DNA of 64,000 nucleotides from NCBI RefSeq assembly GCF_003987555.1, contig NZ_NGJW01000005.1:1-64000 (forward strand), read 5' to 3'. This DNA comes from Vagococcus lutrae (lineage in GTDB: Bacteria; Bacillota; Bacilli; Lactobacillales; Vagococcaceae). Below are positions 1-7,623 of this stretch, one piece after another. The translations under genes were made by a program, and so were the position numbers. Position 1 is the first letter of the stretch, and the number at the start of each line of letters is the position of its first letter. Under the pieces are notes generated by a model, which was not told where the DNA came from, made no database searches, and was given only the letters and a program-made list of their open reading frames with translations.

Positions 1-659
1 ATGGTTATCGAAGAGTCACCGAAGTGATAAGAAGAACTCAAATTATAAACAAAAATACCGTTCAAAAAATAATGCAGAAATATGGTTGGAATTGCCGTGT
101 AAAAGTAAAAAAGATAAAGAGAATTGGCAAGGTTCATAAAATATGTGACAACGTATTAAACCGGAATTTTAAAAGTGAAGAGCGCTTTAAAAAATTAGTA
201 ACGGATATCACTTATCTACCCTTTGGCTCTAAAATGATGTATTTATCCTCGATTATGGATTTATATAACGGAGAGATAGTCGCCTATAGTATTAGCGATA
301 AACAAGATGTAAATTTTGTATTAGATACATTAAATCAACTACCAGAAGTTAATGATTGTATTTTACATAGTGATCAAGGCTCTGTGTATACATCTTACAC
401 CTATCAGCAAGAAGTAACGAAAAGAGGCATTACCATGAGTATGTCCCGTAAAGGGACTCCTGCCGATAATGCCTGCATCGAATCGTTTCATTCCTCTCTA
501 AAGTCTGAAACGTTCTATCTCGATAGACTCAATAATGAGCCTACATCTATTGTAATTCAAATCGTGATAGATTACATTAAGTATTATAATAAAACACGAA
601 TTCAACAAAAATTGGGCTACAAGTCACCGATAGAATATCGGCAATCTGTAACCCAATAA
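1..659 (+). CDS. IS3-family transposase OrfB, 5'-truncated by the window edge
   Basis: The reading frame is open to the left edge (first full codon at 3), so the GTG at 24 is an internal valine and not a start. The truncated N-terminus carries the GYRR-type helix-turn-helix segment that precedes the integrase core in IS3/IS150 OrfB proteins. The rve-type DDE integrase domain follows. Visible catalytic residues are the Asp in TDITYLP, the Asp in HSDQG and the Glu in ACIESFHSSLKSE, and the C-terminal YNxxRIQxKLGYKSPIEYR motif is typical of the family. The enzyme catalyses cut/copy-out transposition of its own element. The orfA half and the left end lie outside the window, so whether the copy is functional cannot be judged. 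Confidence 0.93.
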   Translation, partial: GYRRVTEVIRRTQIINKNTVQKIMQKYGWNCRVKVKKIKRIGKVHKICDNVLNRNFKSEERFKKLVTDITYLPFGSKMMYLSSIMDLYNGEIVAYSISDKQDVNFVLDTLNQLPEVNDCILHSDQGSVYTSYTYQQEVTKRGITMSMSRKGTPADNACIESFHSSLKSETFYLDRLNNEPTSIVIQIVIDYIKYYNKTRIQQKLGYKSPIEYRQSVTQ

Positions 660-703
660 GAAAGCTTTTTTGATACTGTCCCATTTTAATGGGTCAGTTC
701 CCA
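1..703 (+). mobile_element. Right part of an IS3-family (IS150-like) insertion sequence
   Basis: The element runs from the left window edge to about 703. Its right end is a candidate terminal inverted repeat at 676-703 finishing in CA, which gives the TG...CA ends expected of IS3 elements. Positions 676-699 also form a near-perfect palindrome (ACTG, CCCATT, AATGGG, CAGT) that could act as a hairpin blocking read-through. The end lies only about 29 bases beyond the stop codon of the convergent acetyltransferase gene. A target duplication cannot be checked because the left end is missing. Confidence 0.75.
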
Positions 704-731
704 AGCTCAAACTTGCTTCACGTTTTTCTTT

Positions 732-1298
732 TTAGTCTAAGTACAATGACATATGGTCATACAAATGATTACTAATTGTTACTAAACCGTCTGTTTCAAA
801 CCCAACACGATGATACAATTTTTTGGCACGTGGATTTTCTTTATCTACGTTCAATCCAATGCGGTCTGCACCTTGTTGTTTCGCAAAGTTTGGTAATGCT
901 TCAAGTAAACGGGCACCAATTCCCTTACCGCGCTGATCCGCTCGAACAGCTAAACTATCCAGATACCATTCTTCTGGACTGGCTTCTTTATCATGAAACA
1001 TTTTCTCACTCTCATCAATTCCCATGCGACTAAAAACATCCGTCAATGGTAAGTCGATAATCGCTTCTTCATGTTCCATATAACCAAACGCGACCCCTAA
1101 AATCTCATTATCTTCTTCTAGTACTACCGCACGTTTATACCCGTAACGGAAAGTTTCATCACGGAATCCTTCGCGTAATATCTCCGTTACTTTCTCTTCC
1201 CCATGTTTTAGTAAAAACTCTAATTCCATATCTTTTAAAATAATCATAATTAAAGGGATGATTTGTTCAACATCCGATAATCTTGCTTCTCTTATCAT
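732..1298 (-). CDS. GNAT-family N-acetyltransferase
   Basis: This 188-residue protein is a single GNAT fold that transfers an acetyl group from acetyl-CoA to an unknown amine. The diagnostic acetyl-CoA pyrophosphate-binding segment RADQRGKGIGARLLEALP (R/Q-x-x-G-x-G/A) lies near residue 120. It is followed by LNVDKENPRAKKLYHRVGFE, the usual beta-5/alpha-4 NxxAxxLYxxxGF signature. The start ATG has a strong AGGAGG site seven bases upstream. The gene stands alone, with the preceding gene's terminator upstream and an IS end just downstream. The substrate cannot be predicted from the sequence. Confidence 0.88.
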   Translation of the reverse strand: MIREARLSDVEQIIPLIMIILKDMELEFLLKHGEEKVTEILREGFRDETFRYGYKRAVVLEEDNEILGVAFGYMEHEEAIIDLPLTDVFSRMGIDESEKMFHDKEASPEEWYLDSLAVRADQRGKGIGARLLEALPNFAKQQGADRIGLNVDKENPRAKKLYHRVGFETDGLVTISNHLYDHMSLYLD

Positions 1299-1350
1299 CT
1301 TTGTTCCTCCTAAATATTGTCACCTATGCTCTAATCTAACGGATATTTAA

Positions 1351-1388
1351 AAAAAGGTCAAGAAACTGCTCTAACAGTCTTGACCTTT
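1351..1388 (-). terminator. Rho-independent terminator of the 3D-domain protein gene
   Basis: An 11-bp perfect stem (AAAGGTCAAGA with TCTTGACCTTT), a 14-base loop and a T-run reading on the minus strand lie immediately downstream of the stop codon at 1392. Confidence 0.88.
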
Positions 1389-1391
1389 CTC

Positions 1392-2549
1392 TTATAAGAC
1401 TTTAAATAAAATACTACGACGGCCAAAGTTTACTGCTTCGCCTTGACTGCCTACAAAGATATCAATAATGTGACCTTTTACAACGCCACCTGTATCTTCC
1501 GCACGGTAAACTCCTGAATAAGCTGGGTTACTTGGGACTTCAATCTGTACAAGTGAGCCAAGCGGTATAACCGAAGGATCAACCGCAATCGTACGGTGTG
1601 GTGCAGGTACAGTACCTGTTGCCGTTTTATTTCCTGTTGCTATATACGCTGTCGCTTGACCAGAAAGCATATTAGCTGATTGATTTTGCTCAGGAGCTGC
1701 TGGTTTTTCCGGCGCCGGTGTTGGTGCTGGCGCTGGCTTTGTTTCTGTTTGAGGTGCTTCGCTTGTTTCTGGTTGAGAAGGTGCTGTCGTAGCACTCTCC
1801 GTGTTAGCTGTTTGTGCTGCTTTCTCCGCTGCTTCTTTCTCTTTGCGCACCTTTTCTTGTTGTTCACGTTTCGCTTTTTCTTGCGCTTCACGTTCACGAC
1901 GCTCTTTAGATTCTTGCGCGATTCGTCGGTCTGTTAAATCTTTTAACACCGTATTATTTTCAGCTAACTTCTCTTCCAATCCAGCCATCTCAGAGTCTAA
2001 TGATTGTTGCTCTGTTTTAACAGATGCTTGTTGTGTTTTTAATTCTTTTTGAGTTGTTTCCAGTTCTGTTTCTAATGTCGTCAAACGCTCTTGCTCTGCG
2101 AATAATGACGCTATTTTTTCTGATTCTGCCGATTGCATTACCGTCACGGCATACGCCCGACTTAAAAAGTCAGATAAATTTTCTGCTTCTAAAATCGTTT
2201 GAATCCCCTCACGACTTGCTCCCTTTAATTGCAAGCCCTTCAAACGTTCTGCTACAACTTCTTTTCGTTTAGCAATCGTAGCTTTCGTTACACCAATCTC
2301 TTTTTGAGTTTCATCGATACGTTTTTCTGATGATGCAATATTTTTTTCAATTTCAGCTATTGCTTCGTATTTTTTATTAATAGAAGCCATCACATTAGTA
2401 ATCATTGAATCTATTTGTTCCGACTCATCTTTCACTTGTTGTTCTTTTTCTTTTATCTCACGTGTTGATTCTGCATAGGCAGGGACACTAAATGAGGTTA
2501 GCGACAAACAAGCTAATAAAAGATAAGTCATCATCTTTTTAGGATTCAC
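1392..2549 (-). CDS. Secreted coiled-coil protein with C-terminal 3D domain (cell-wall protein, possible lytic transglycosylase)
   Basis: This is a 385-residue exported protein. A signal peptide spans residues 1-26, with a basic start, a hydrophobic core and an AYA cleavage site. Long coiled coils of the CwlO/PcsB N-terminal type fill about 28-215, and a Pro/Ala/Thr/Glu-rich linker runs 235-290. The last 90 residues form a 3D domain named for three Asp residues, seen here in AVDPSVIPLG, AEDTGG and HIIDIF. The domain is related to MltA-type/YabE/YocH lytic enzymes, so a role in peptidoglycan remodelling outside the membrane is likely. Translation starts at GTG 2549 with AAAGGTG upstream. A WalR-type box and promoter sit just upstream, and a terminator directly follows. 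Confidence 0.85.
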   Translation of the reverse strand: MNPKKMMTYLLLACLSLTSFSVPAYAESTREIKEKEQQVKDESEQIDSMITNVMASINKKYEAIAEIEKNIASSEKRIDETQKEIGVTKATIAKRKEVVAERLKGLQLKGASREGIQTILEAENLSDFLSRAYAVTVMQSAESEKIASLFAEQERLTTLETELETTQKELKTQQASVKTEQQSLDSEMAGLEEKLAENNTVLKDLTDRRIAQESKERREREAQEKAKREQQEKVRKEKEAAEKAAQTANTESATTAPSQPETSEAPQTETKPAPAPTPAPEKPAAPEQNQSANMLSGQATAYIATGNKTATGTVPAPHRTIAVDPSVIPLGSLVQIEVPSNPAYSGVYRAEDTGGVVKGHIIDIFVGSQGEAVNFGRRSILFKVL

Positions 2550-2589
2550 TTAATACAACACCTTTCTCACGTTTCATTCTCTCTCCAAT

Positions 2590-2633
2590 ATTATACGACT
2601 TTAATAATTATCATATGTAACAATCTCTTTACA
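2590..2633 (-). promoter_or_regulatory. Promoter -10 with WalR (YycF)-type box upstream of the 3D-domain gene
   Basis: On the minus strand 2633-2617 reads TGTAAA-N5-TGTTAC, an exact fit to the published WalR consensus TGTWAH-N5-TGTWAH. A perfect TATAAT lies at 2595-2590, about 21 bases further downstream, so the box occupies the -35 region. The gene it precedes is a 3D-domain/coiled-coil wall protein, the class controlled by WalRK in Bacillus, Staphylococcus and streptococci. The match is visible in the sequence; regulation is inferred. Confidence 0.6.
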
Positions 2634-2696
2634 AAATGTTACGATATGATGTACGCTTTAAACACAACATTAACTATTTTATAGGAGTGAAGTAAA

Positions 2697-3185
2697 ATGT
2701 CAACCCAAACATACTATGCTGCCCCGCTCTTCTCAGATATGGAACGCTTTTATAACGAGTATCTCGTCAAAAAGCTGCGCGAGCATTTTCCAAATGAAAC
2801 ATTCTATGTGCCACAAGAACAAGGCGATATCAATGACAAGCAGCAATATGCTGACTCTAAAAAAATTGCCATGTATGACACGAATGCCCTATTAGATAGC
2901 CGCCTTATGATAGCCGTCCTAGATGGTGCGACCATTGACGTTGGGGTTGCTTCAGAAATTGGGGTTGCTTATCAAGCTGGTATTCCAGTTGTCGGTCTGT
3001 ATACGGATAGTCGTCAACAAGGAGCCGACAACCCTGAAAAAATTGCGGCCTTAAAAGAAGTCGCTGAATCTCAGTTTTCCTATGCGAACCTCTACACCAT
3101 TGGCTTGATTAAATTAAATGGTAAAGTAGTCGCGAGTGAAACAGAATTTTTTGAGACACTTGCCTCATTCTATGACACACTTTAA
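2697..3185 (+). CDS. Nucleoside 2-deoxyribosyltransferase
   Basis: This 162-residue protein matches the usual length of lactobacillal NDT enzymes. These exchange the base of 2'-deoxynucleosides in the cytosol for purine/pyrimidine salvage. Family features are the N-terminal YYAAPLFSDMERFYNEYL segment, which forms the active-site tyrosine/phenylalanine region, the central VLDGATIDVGVASEIG segment, whose Glu is the expected nucleophile that forms the glycosyl-enzyme, and the C-terminal hydrophobic strand-helix. The start ATG has GGAGTG at a good distance. The gene is transcribed divergently from the 3D-domain gene and ends at a bidirectional terminator. Confidence 0.9.
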   Translation: MSTQTYYAAPLFSDMERFYNEYLVKKLREHFPNETFYVPQEQGDINDKQQYADSKKIAMYDTNALLDSRLMIAVLDGATIDVGVASEIGVAYQAGIPVVGLYTDSRQQGADNPEKIAALKEVAESQFSYANLYTIGLIKLNGKVVASETEFFETLASFYDTL

Positions 3186-3193
3186 ATCCGTAT

Positions 3194-3240
3194 AAAAACG
3201 TGAGAAGTATGCTCTAAATACGCATACCACTCACGTTTTT
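3194..3240. terminator. Bidirectional terminator between the convergent NDT and GH84 genes
   Basis: A long imperfect hairpin (AAAAACGTGAG...CTCACGTTTTT with inner GTATGC/GCATAC) has A-rich and T-rich flanks. It therefore works in both directions and separates the two convergent genes. Confidence 0.8.
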
Positions 3241-3243
3241 CTG

Positions 3244-4908
3244 CTACTTACTTGATTCTCTTTCCTTTACCTTAGGTGCTACATAGCGAGCAATAAGATC
3301 AGTGCCAATACGATGTGGATAGTCCTGTAAAGCTATCAGTTTTTCTCTAACCCCTTCTACATCTCCCGCACGATAAGCTTGCCACACATCCCAATCTTTT
3401 TCCGCACGAACTAGCCACGGTCCTACCGCTTTTTGAAACGCGTCATTTGGAAACGAATGAAGTTTCTGTGCTGCTTGATAGAGCCGTCTTAATTCGGCTT
3501 CAATTTGTTCTTCGTCCTCATTCATCAATGCCAACGATTGCGTCAATGAAACTGTCTCACGCGTGAAATGATTAGGATTAAAGGCTGCCCATGTCAGCAT
3601 CGCTTCTGCAAATTCTTCTCCTACATAATGCTGTATAATGTCTTGCCAAGACGCGTCCAAATTAAACCCATCACTATCCCATAGGAAATCGCGCATACTT
3701 AGAATCGTAAGCTTAGAAGCTTCCCACTGCGCCATCGGATTTGAAACAACACCTACTACTTGATACTGAGTGTCTGCTAAACGTGGTGAACGACTCTCAT
3801 ACGGGCTCAAGAAAAGTAACTCATAGTCTTTCAAATAGTCATTCACGGGAATATTATCCCAAACGACTATCGGACGTTGATACGCTTGCGCCATTTTTTG
3901 AATATCTTCCGTGCGAATATGCGAAGCCAACGTTGCCGGTCCCGTCCAAAACAATGGGACTTCTGGAGCCAAATGCTCATTTAAAAGTTCTAGATATAAA
4001 GAATCATGATGATTATCATACTCTGTCGGGCAGGCGACCAGTGTATACGTCGCTAGTGTGTGTTTCAAGTAGTCATTTACTTGGTTGACTAAAAAAGCAT
4101 GCGCAATCGCTGAATGTTCAAAAATAATTTTTGGCTGTCCTTTTAAAATATAGTCAATATCGTCTAACAACAAACCAAAGTTACGAATTCCTAAATCAAT
4201 CATTTGTTTTAATTTATCCGTTAGAACTTTTATTTCACTTGGTTGTGTATAATCAATATCATTTCCTGGACTAATCATGTAATAAAAGTCAACATTTTGT
4301 GATTCAGATTCGGCTAACAGCTCTTTAAATTTTTCTAAATCAGCTTCAGGGTAGTGCTCACGCCACTTTTTACGCTGAAGTTCATCATCTTTCGGCGCAT
4401 ACATATACGTATTCATCCGCTCTTCTCCTAAGAATCGGATAACGTCTAGACGATCTTCATGTGTCCAAGGAATCCCGTAAAACCCTTCAATTACCCCACG
4501 CATATTAAATGACGGCTCGTGCGCTACCGTGACAATCGGAACACACCAATAATCGCCACGTCTAGTCACTCCTTTCATCAATGCTTCAATGGCGTAACGT
4601 AACCCACGCATGTGTTGCGTCCGCACAACGATATTCTTATCCGATGTTATTTCTAAATAAAAACTGTCGCCTGACATCTGACGGTCAAACTCATGTATCA
4701 AAGTGAAATCATATTCTTCTTGAGTGTCATTATTAACCCAACGAATCGCTTCACGCGTTATTTCTTCATTAATTAAAGAGGTTGCCGTCTGAAAACGAAA
4801 ATATTTTCCTACGAACTTAATGGTCATTTTATCCTTTTGTACAAAGTGATAGGCACCTTTTGTATAAACTTCTTGATAATCTTGCAAAGCATGTTGTAGT
4901 TGATTCAT
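3244..4908 (-). CDS. GH84 family beta-N-acetylglucosaminidase, cytoplasmic
   Basis: This 554-residue protein has a domain of the GH20-like N-terminal type (about 1-130) followed by a GH84 catalytic barrel. Hallmarks are RGVIEGFYGIPWT near residue 136, YMYAPKDD near 167, the paired catalytic aspartates in LLLDDIDY near 247, and FWTGP and WDNIPVNDY further on. GH84 enzymes remove terminal beta-N-acetylglucosamine by substrate-assisted catalysis. No signal peptide or wall anchor is present, unlike the large secreted clostridial and streptococcal members, so it probably acts on imported oligosaccharides. It lies ten bases downstream of the GH2 gene, and the two are presumably one operon. Confidence 0.88.
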   Translation of the reverse strand: MNQLQHALQDYQEVYTKGAYHFVQKDKMTIKFVGKYFRFQTATSLINEEITREAIRWVNNDTQEEYDFTLIHEFDRQMSGDSFYLEITSDKNIVVRTQHMRGLRYAIEALMKGVTRRGDYWCVPIVTVAHEPSFNMRGVIEGFYGIPWTHEDRLDVIRFLGEERMNTYMYAPKDDELQRKKWREHYPEADLEKFKELLAESESQNVDFYYMISPGNDIDYTQPSEIKVLTDKLKQMIDLGIRNFGLLLDDIDYILKGQPKIIFEHSAIAHAFLVNQVNDYLKHTLATYTLVACPTEYDNHHDSLYLELLNEHLAPEVPLFWTGPATLASHIRTEDIQKMAQAYQRPIVVWDNIPVNDYLKDYELLFLSPYESRSPRLADTQYQVVGVVSNPMAQWEASKLTILSMRDFLWDSDGFNLDASWQDIIQHYVGEEFAEAMLTWAAFNPNHFTRETVSLTQSLALMNEDEEQIEAELRRLYQAAQKLHSFPNDAFQKAVGPWLVRAEKDWDVWQAYRAGDVEGVREKLIALQDYPHRIGTDLIARYVAPKVKERESSK

Positions 4909-4918
4909 CTTATTCCTC

Positions 4919-7189
4919 CTAGTTTTTTTTAACGGGAATCGTTAGTCTTTGACTGAATGTTCCGGATTGAACTGTCAGTTGGATATCTTCGTGACAATGA
5001 CTAAGCGAACGCACCCATACACTCGCTGACCCGCCAATTAACGCCACCGTTTCAGGTGTTAATAGCTCACCGTTTTCAATTTGGATGGTGACACTTCCCA
5101 TTAAAAATGGCAATACATTGTCCATTTGATCGACTGCTTGAATACCGACTCGCACGGTATCCCAACTATCACGATTATCAAGTGCTCGCTCTTCATCCAC
5201 GTAAACGTTCAATCCCGCCCAAATTGGATTGTGACAATAGGATTGACGCGCGACTTCCTGACCAGCAATTTTTCCAACAAACGTAATATCAGAAAACGCA
5301 TGGCCCCACATAATATCCATATTTTTAATTAAAATAGGTGGGTAAGGTAACGACGGATATAAATCTTCTTGACGCGTAAAGGTTTCAATATACTGACCAG
5401 CATAATGCAACTCTACCTCATCACAGTTAGTGAAGACAAAAATAGGCATATTCATTCCCATATTTCGATCACCACGTGTCCAGTGTGTCAGAGGCGTCAT
5501 CACAACCCGTTCTTCGGGGGATTGTTGACTGGCATAAACACTCGCCGCCCACTTTGGCTCGCGATAAGCATCCATTACACCGTGATAACAAATTCGGTCA
5601 CCTGAGCCAAAGTCTGCATGTGTATTATAGTCAAAGGCACACCAACCAATCGCTCCACTATTCTGACGTTGTTCATACATCTTATTTAAGACTGCCGCAT
5701 GACGTAGGGCATGTTCTGTCAGACGCTCTTCTTGATCAAATCGTTTCGTAGGAAACATATGACCGGCATATTCTGTGACCATATAAGAAGTCTCAGCATT
5801 TCCTGTTACTTGTTTAGGGTCACGTAATACTGTAATAGCATCATTTCCATGTGTTTCATCATACGTCTTCACATGAATCAAGCGTGATAATTTATCTTTA
5901 TCACCACCGTCATAAATAAAATCATTCATCGTATAAACATCTTCTAAAAAGTCACTGTTTTCCATGTAACGCACGCCGCCTGTTTGACGACTAGGGTCAG
6001 CTTTTTTAGCCATCTCATTCGTTCGAGTATACAATTCATGGTGGTCCCAAGATTCATTAACACGAACCCCCCACAAAACAATCGATGCATGGTGACGGTC
6101 TCGTAAAATCATCTCTCGGACATTTTCAACCAATACCTCTTGCCATTCCCCTTCGCCAATATATTGCCAGCCGGGAATCTCTTCAAAAACAAGCAAACCT
6201 ATCTCATCACAACGATCCAAAAACGCAGGCGCTTGAGGATAATGAGACGTTCTTACCAAATTTAATCCCAACTCATATTTTAAAATATCCGCATCCCGTC
6301 GTTGCGCACTATCAGGCATAGCATAGCCCGTGTGAGGAAAAGACTGGTGACGGTTAAGACCACGAATCTTCACTAATTCACCATTTAAATAAAAGCCTGT
6401 GTCGGTAAAAAGAGCTTCCCTAAAACCATGACGAAACACATAATCATCTTGTTTACCAATCGATACTGTCACGTCATATAAAGAAGGTTGTGTTAAATCC
6501 CATTCTTCTACATTGGCTAGCACGCCTAGTTCACATGCAAACTCGCCTGATTTATCTAGTTGAAAATACTTCTTAACTAGCGTCTGATTATCTTTTGCAA
6601 CTGTAACAGTAAGTGTTTTACTCGCGTCCTCGGTCAGACTGACCCATTCTCCTGCTAAACGCACATCATAAACCCCTTCACTGTGACGGGTGGTTTGAAG
6701 ATAGGGATGCTGAATAAAGTTAGTAGAACGATATTCTAGTGCTACTTCTCGATAAATCCCACTATAAGTGAGATAGTCTATCGTCCCTCCAAAAGGTGGA
6801 ATATCTGACCGTTCACTACCGTCAACTACTACAGCAAGCACCACTGGACCCGTTTCCGTTACATTTTCAGGCAAGCGATACTCAAAAGGCGTGTACCCTC
6901 CCTTGTGACGACATACTTCTTGACCGTTCAAATAAAGTTTGGCGTAACCCATTACCCCTTCAAAACGAATATAGGTCGCTTCTCCAATTTCTTGAGTGAG
7001 TATATAATAATAACAACTTTTCTTTTGATAGCATTTTTCATCAAAATAGTTTAAAGGTAATAGTTCTGTCGTATGTGGTAATCTCACTTCTGTCAACTGT
7101 AGAACCTCATCGACAGTCTTAAATTCATCTCCAACTTGGTACGTTTCTTTAAAATACCAATGATAATTCATTCGTTCTTTTTTACGCAT
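4919..7189 (-). CDS. Glycoside hydrolase family 2 (beta-galactosidase/beta-glucuronidase type)
   Basis: This 756-residue enzyme shows the GH2 order: a sugar-binding jelly roll (about 35-165, with GYTPFEYRLPENV), an immunoglobulin-like domain (about 170-265) and a TIM barrel. The acid/base Glu lies in VRVNESWDHH near residue 378, and the nucleophile Glu in YMVTEYAGHMFP near 472. The barrel-entry motif GLNRHQSFPHTG and NLVRTSHYPQAP are also typical. No signal peptide is seen. The substrate cannot be fixed from sequence, and beta-galactoside or beta-glucuronide are both possible. The start ATG has GAAGGGA upstream; in-frame ATG six codons on is a weaker alternative. It leads an operon with GH84 and has a cre site upstream. 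Confidence 0.88.
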   Translation of the reverse strand: MRKKERMNYHWYFKETYQVGDEFKTVDEVLQLTEVRLPHTTELLPLNYFDEKCYQKKSCYYYILTQEIGEATYIRFEGVMGYAKLYLNGQEVCRHKGGYTPFEYRLPENVTETGPVVLAVVVDGSERSDIPPFGGTIDYLTYSGIYREVALEYRSTNFIQHPYLQTTRHSEGVYDVRLAGEWVSLTEDASKTLTVTVAKDNQTLVKKYFQLDKSGEFACELGVLANVEEWDLTQPSLYDVTVSIGKQDDYVFRHGFREALFTDTGFYLNGELVKIRGLNRHQSFPHTGYAMPDSAQRRDADILKYELGLNLVRTSHYPQAPAFLDRCDEIGLLVFEEIPGWQYIGEGEWQEVLVENVREMILRDRHHASIVLWGVRVNESWDHHELYTRTNEMAKKADPSRQTGGVRYMENSDFLEDVYTMNDFIYDGGDKDKLSRLIHVKTYDETHGNDAITVLRDPKQVTGNAETSYMVTEYAGHMFPTKRFDQEERLTEHALRHAAVLNKMYEQRQNSGAIGWCAFDYNTHADFGSGDRICYHGVMDAYREPKWAASVYASQQSPEERVVMTPLTHWTRGDRNMGMNMPIFVFTNCDEVELHYAGQYIETFTRQEDLYPSLPYPPILIKNMDIMWGHAFSDITFVGKIAGQEVARQSYCHNPIWAGLNVYVDEERALDNRDSWDTVRVGIQAVDQMDNVLPFLMGSVTIQIENGELLTPETVALIGGSASVWVRSLSHCHEDIQLTVQSGTFSQRLTIPVKKN

Positions 7190-7266
7190 GCGCTTTCCCT
7201 TCTTTCATTCTCTGTATGACCGATTCTGTCGGACAATAACTAACTAGTATCATCATAGCAAACTTT

Positions 7267-7281
7267 ATGGAAACGCAACCA
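7267..7281. promoter_or_regulatory. cre site (CcpA) upstream of the GH2-GH84 operon
   Basis: The 15 bases at 7267-7281 (ATGGAAACGCAACCA) match the cre consensus WTGNAANCGNWNNCW at every defined position. The site is 78-92 bases upstream of the GH2 start, next to a possible minus-strand -10 (TATGAT, 7257-7252). This is a position where CcpA would repress. The match is seen; glucose repression is inferred. Confidence 0.6.
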
Positions 7282-7365
7282 AAATCACAAAAAACACCAA
7301 GCAAATTTTTATTACACATTGACAATCTTTACTATTTTTATTTTCATAACACTTATTTCATCTTT

Positions 7366-7449
7366 TTAATAACATTTATTCACATTTTTTTCATATTTAA
7401 GGTCTATTATATAGACATACCAACAAACAACCCTAACAAAACTTTTCAT
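7366..7449 (-). CDS. Possible 27-codon leader peptide upstream of the GH2 operon
   Basis: A short frame starts at ATG 7449 and has GGAGGAG eight bases upstream, as good a ribosome site as those of the real genes here. It encodes 27 residues (starts MKSFVRVVCW). The surrounding DNA is very AT-rich and no conservation can be tested, so it may be chance. The 7190-7623 interval otherwise holds the cre site, two strong hairpins and no larger gene. Confidence 0.2.
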   Translation of the reverse strand: MKSFVRVVCWYVYIIDLKYEKNVNKCY

Positions 7450-7517
7450 TATTTACTCCTCCAAAGTAAATAAAAATCTCCTTTCTCCCTTGGTACCCTC
7501 TGAGGGAGATTCCTTTG

Positions 7518-7553
7518 AAATAGTCCTAAGCTTTGCTTAGGACTATTTTTTTG
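7518..7553 (+). terminator. Strong hairpin with T-run, plus-strand polarity
   Basis: A 14-bp stem (AAATAGTCCTAAGC with GCTTAGGACTATTT), a three-base loop and seven T residues on the plus strand form a textbook terminator. No plus-strand gene precedes it. A second palindrome (AATCTCC/GGAGATT, about 7470-7511) lies directly upstream. It may end a short transcript or be what is left of a lost gene or leader. Confidence 0.5.
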
Positions 7554-7554
7554 T

Positions 7555-7602
7555 GCAACAAAAAATGCTGAGAAACTGAATATCCAGTTTCTCAGCATTT
7601 TA
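7555..7602 (-). terminator. Terminator of fhs
   Basis: A 17-bp stem (AAATGCTGAGAAACTG with its complement), a six-base loop and a T-run on the minus strand lie about 20 bases beyond the fhs stop codon. Confidence 0.88.
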
Positions 7603-7623
7603 AAATAACACACTATATGACTA

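Noticed and set aside
1680-1937. Plus-strand ORF very rich in Cys, Trp, Leu and Arg
   Set aside because: It is the antisense reading of the coiled-coil and linker region of the 3D-domain protein; its composition reflects repetitive Lys/Glu/Gln codons on the other strand.
7267-7473. 68-codon plus-strand ORF
   Set aside because: Its ATG has no ribosome site, the composition is that of random AT-rich DNA, and it overlaps the cre site and leader of the GH2 operon.
7470-7550. GGTACC-containing hairpin considered as a T-box or other riboswitch
   Set aside because: The T-box core around the GGTACC is not present, there is no specifier-type leader and no plus-strand gene follows.
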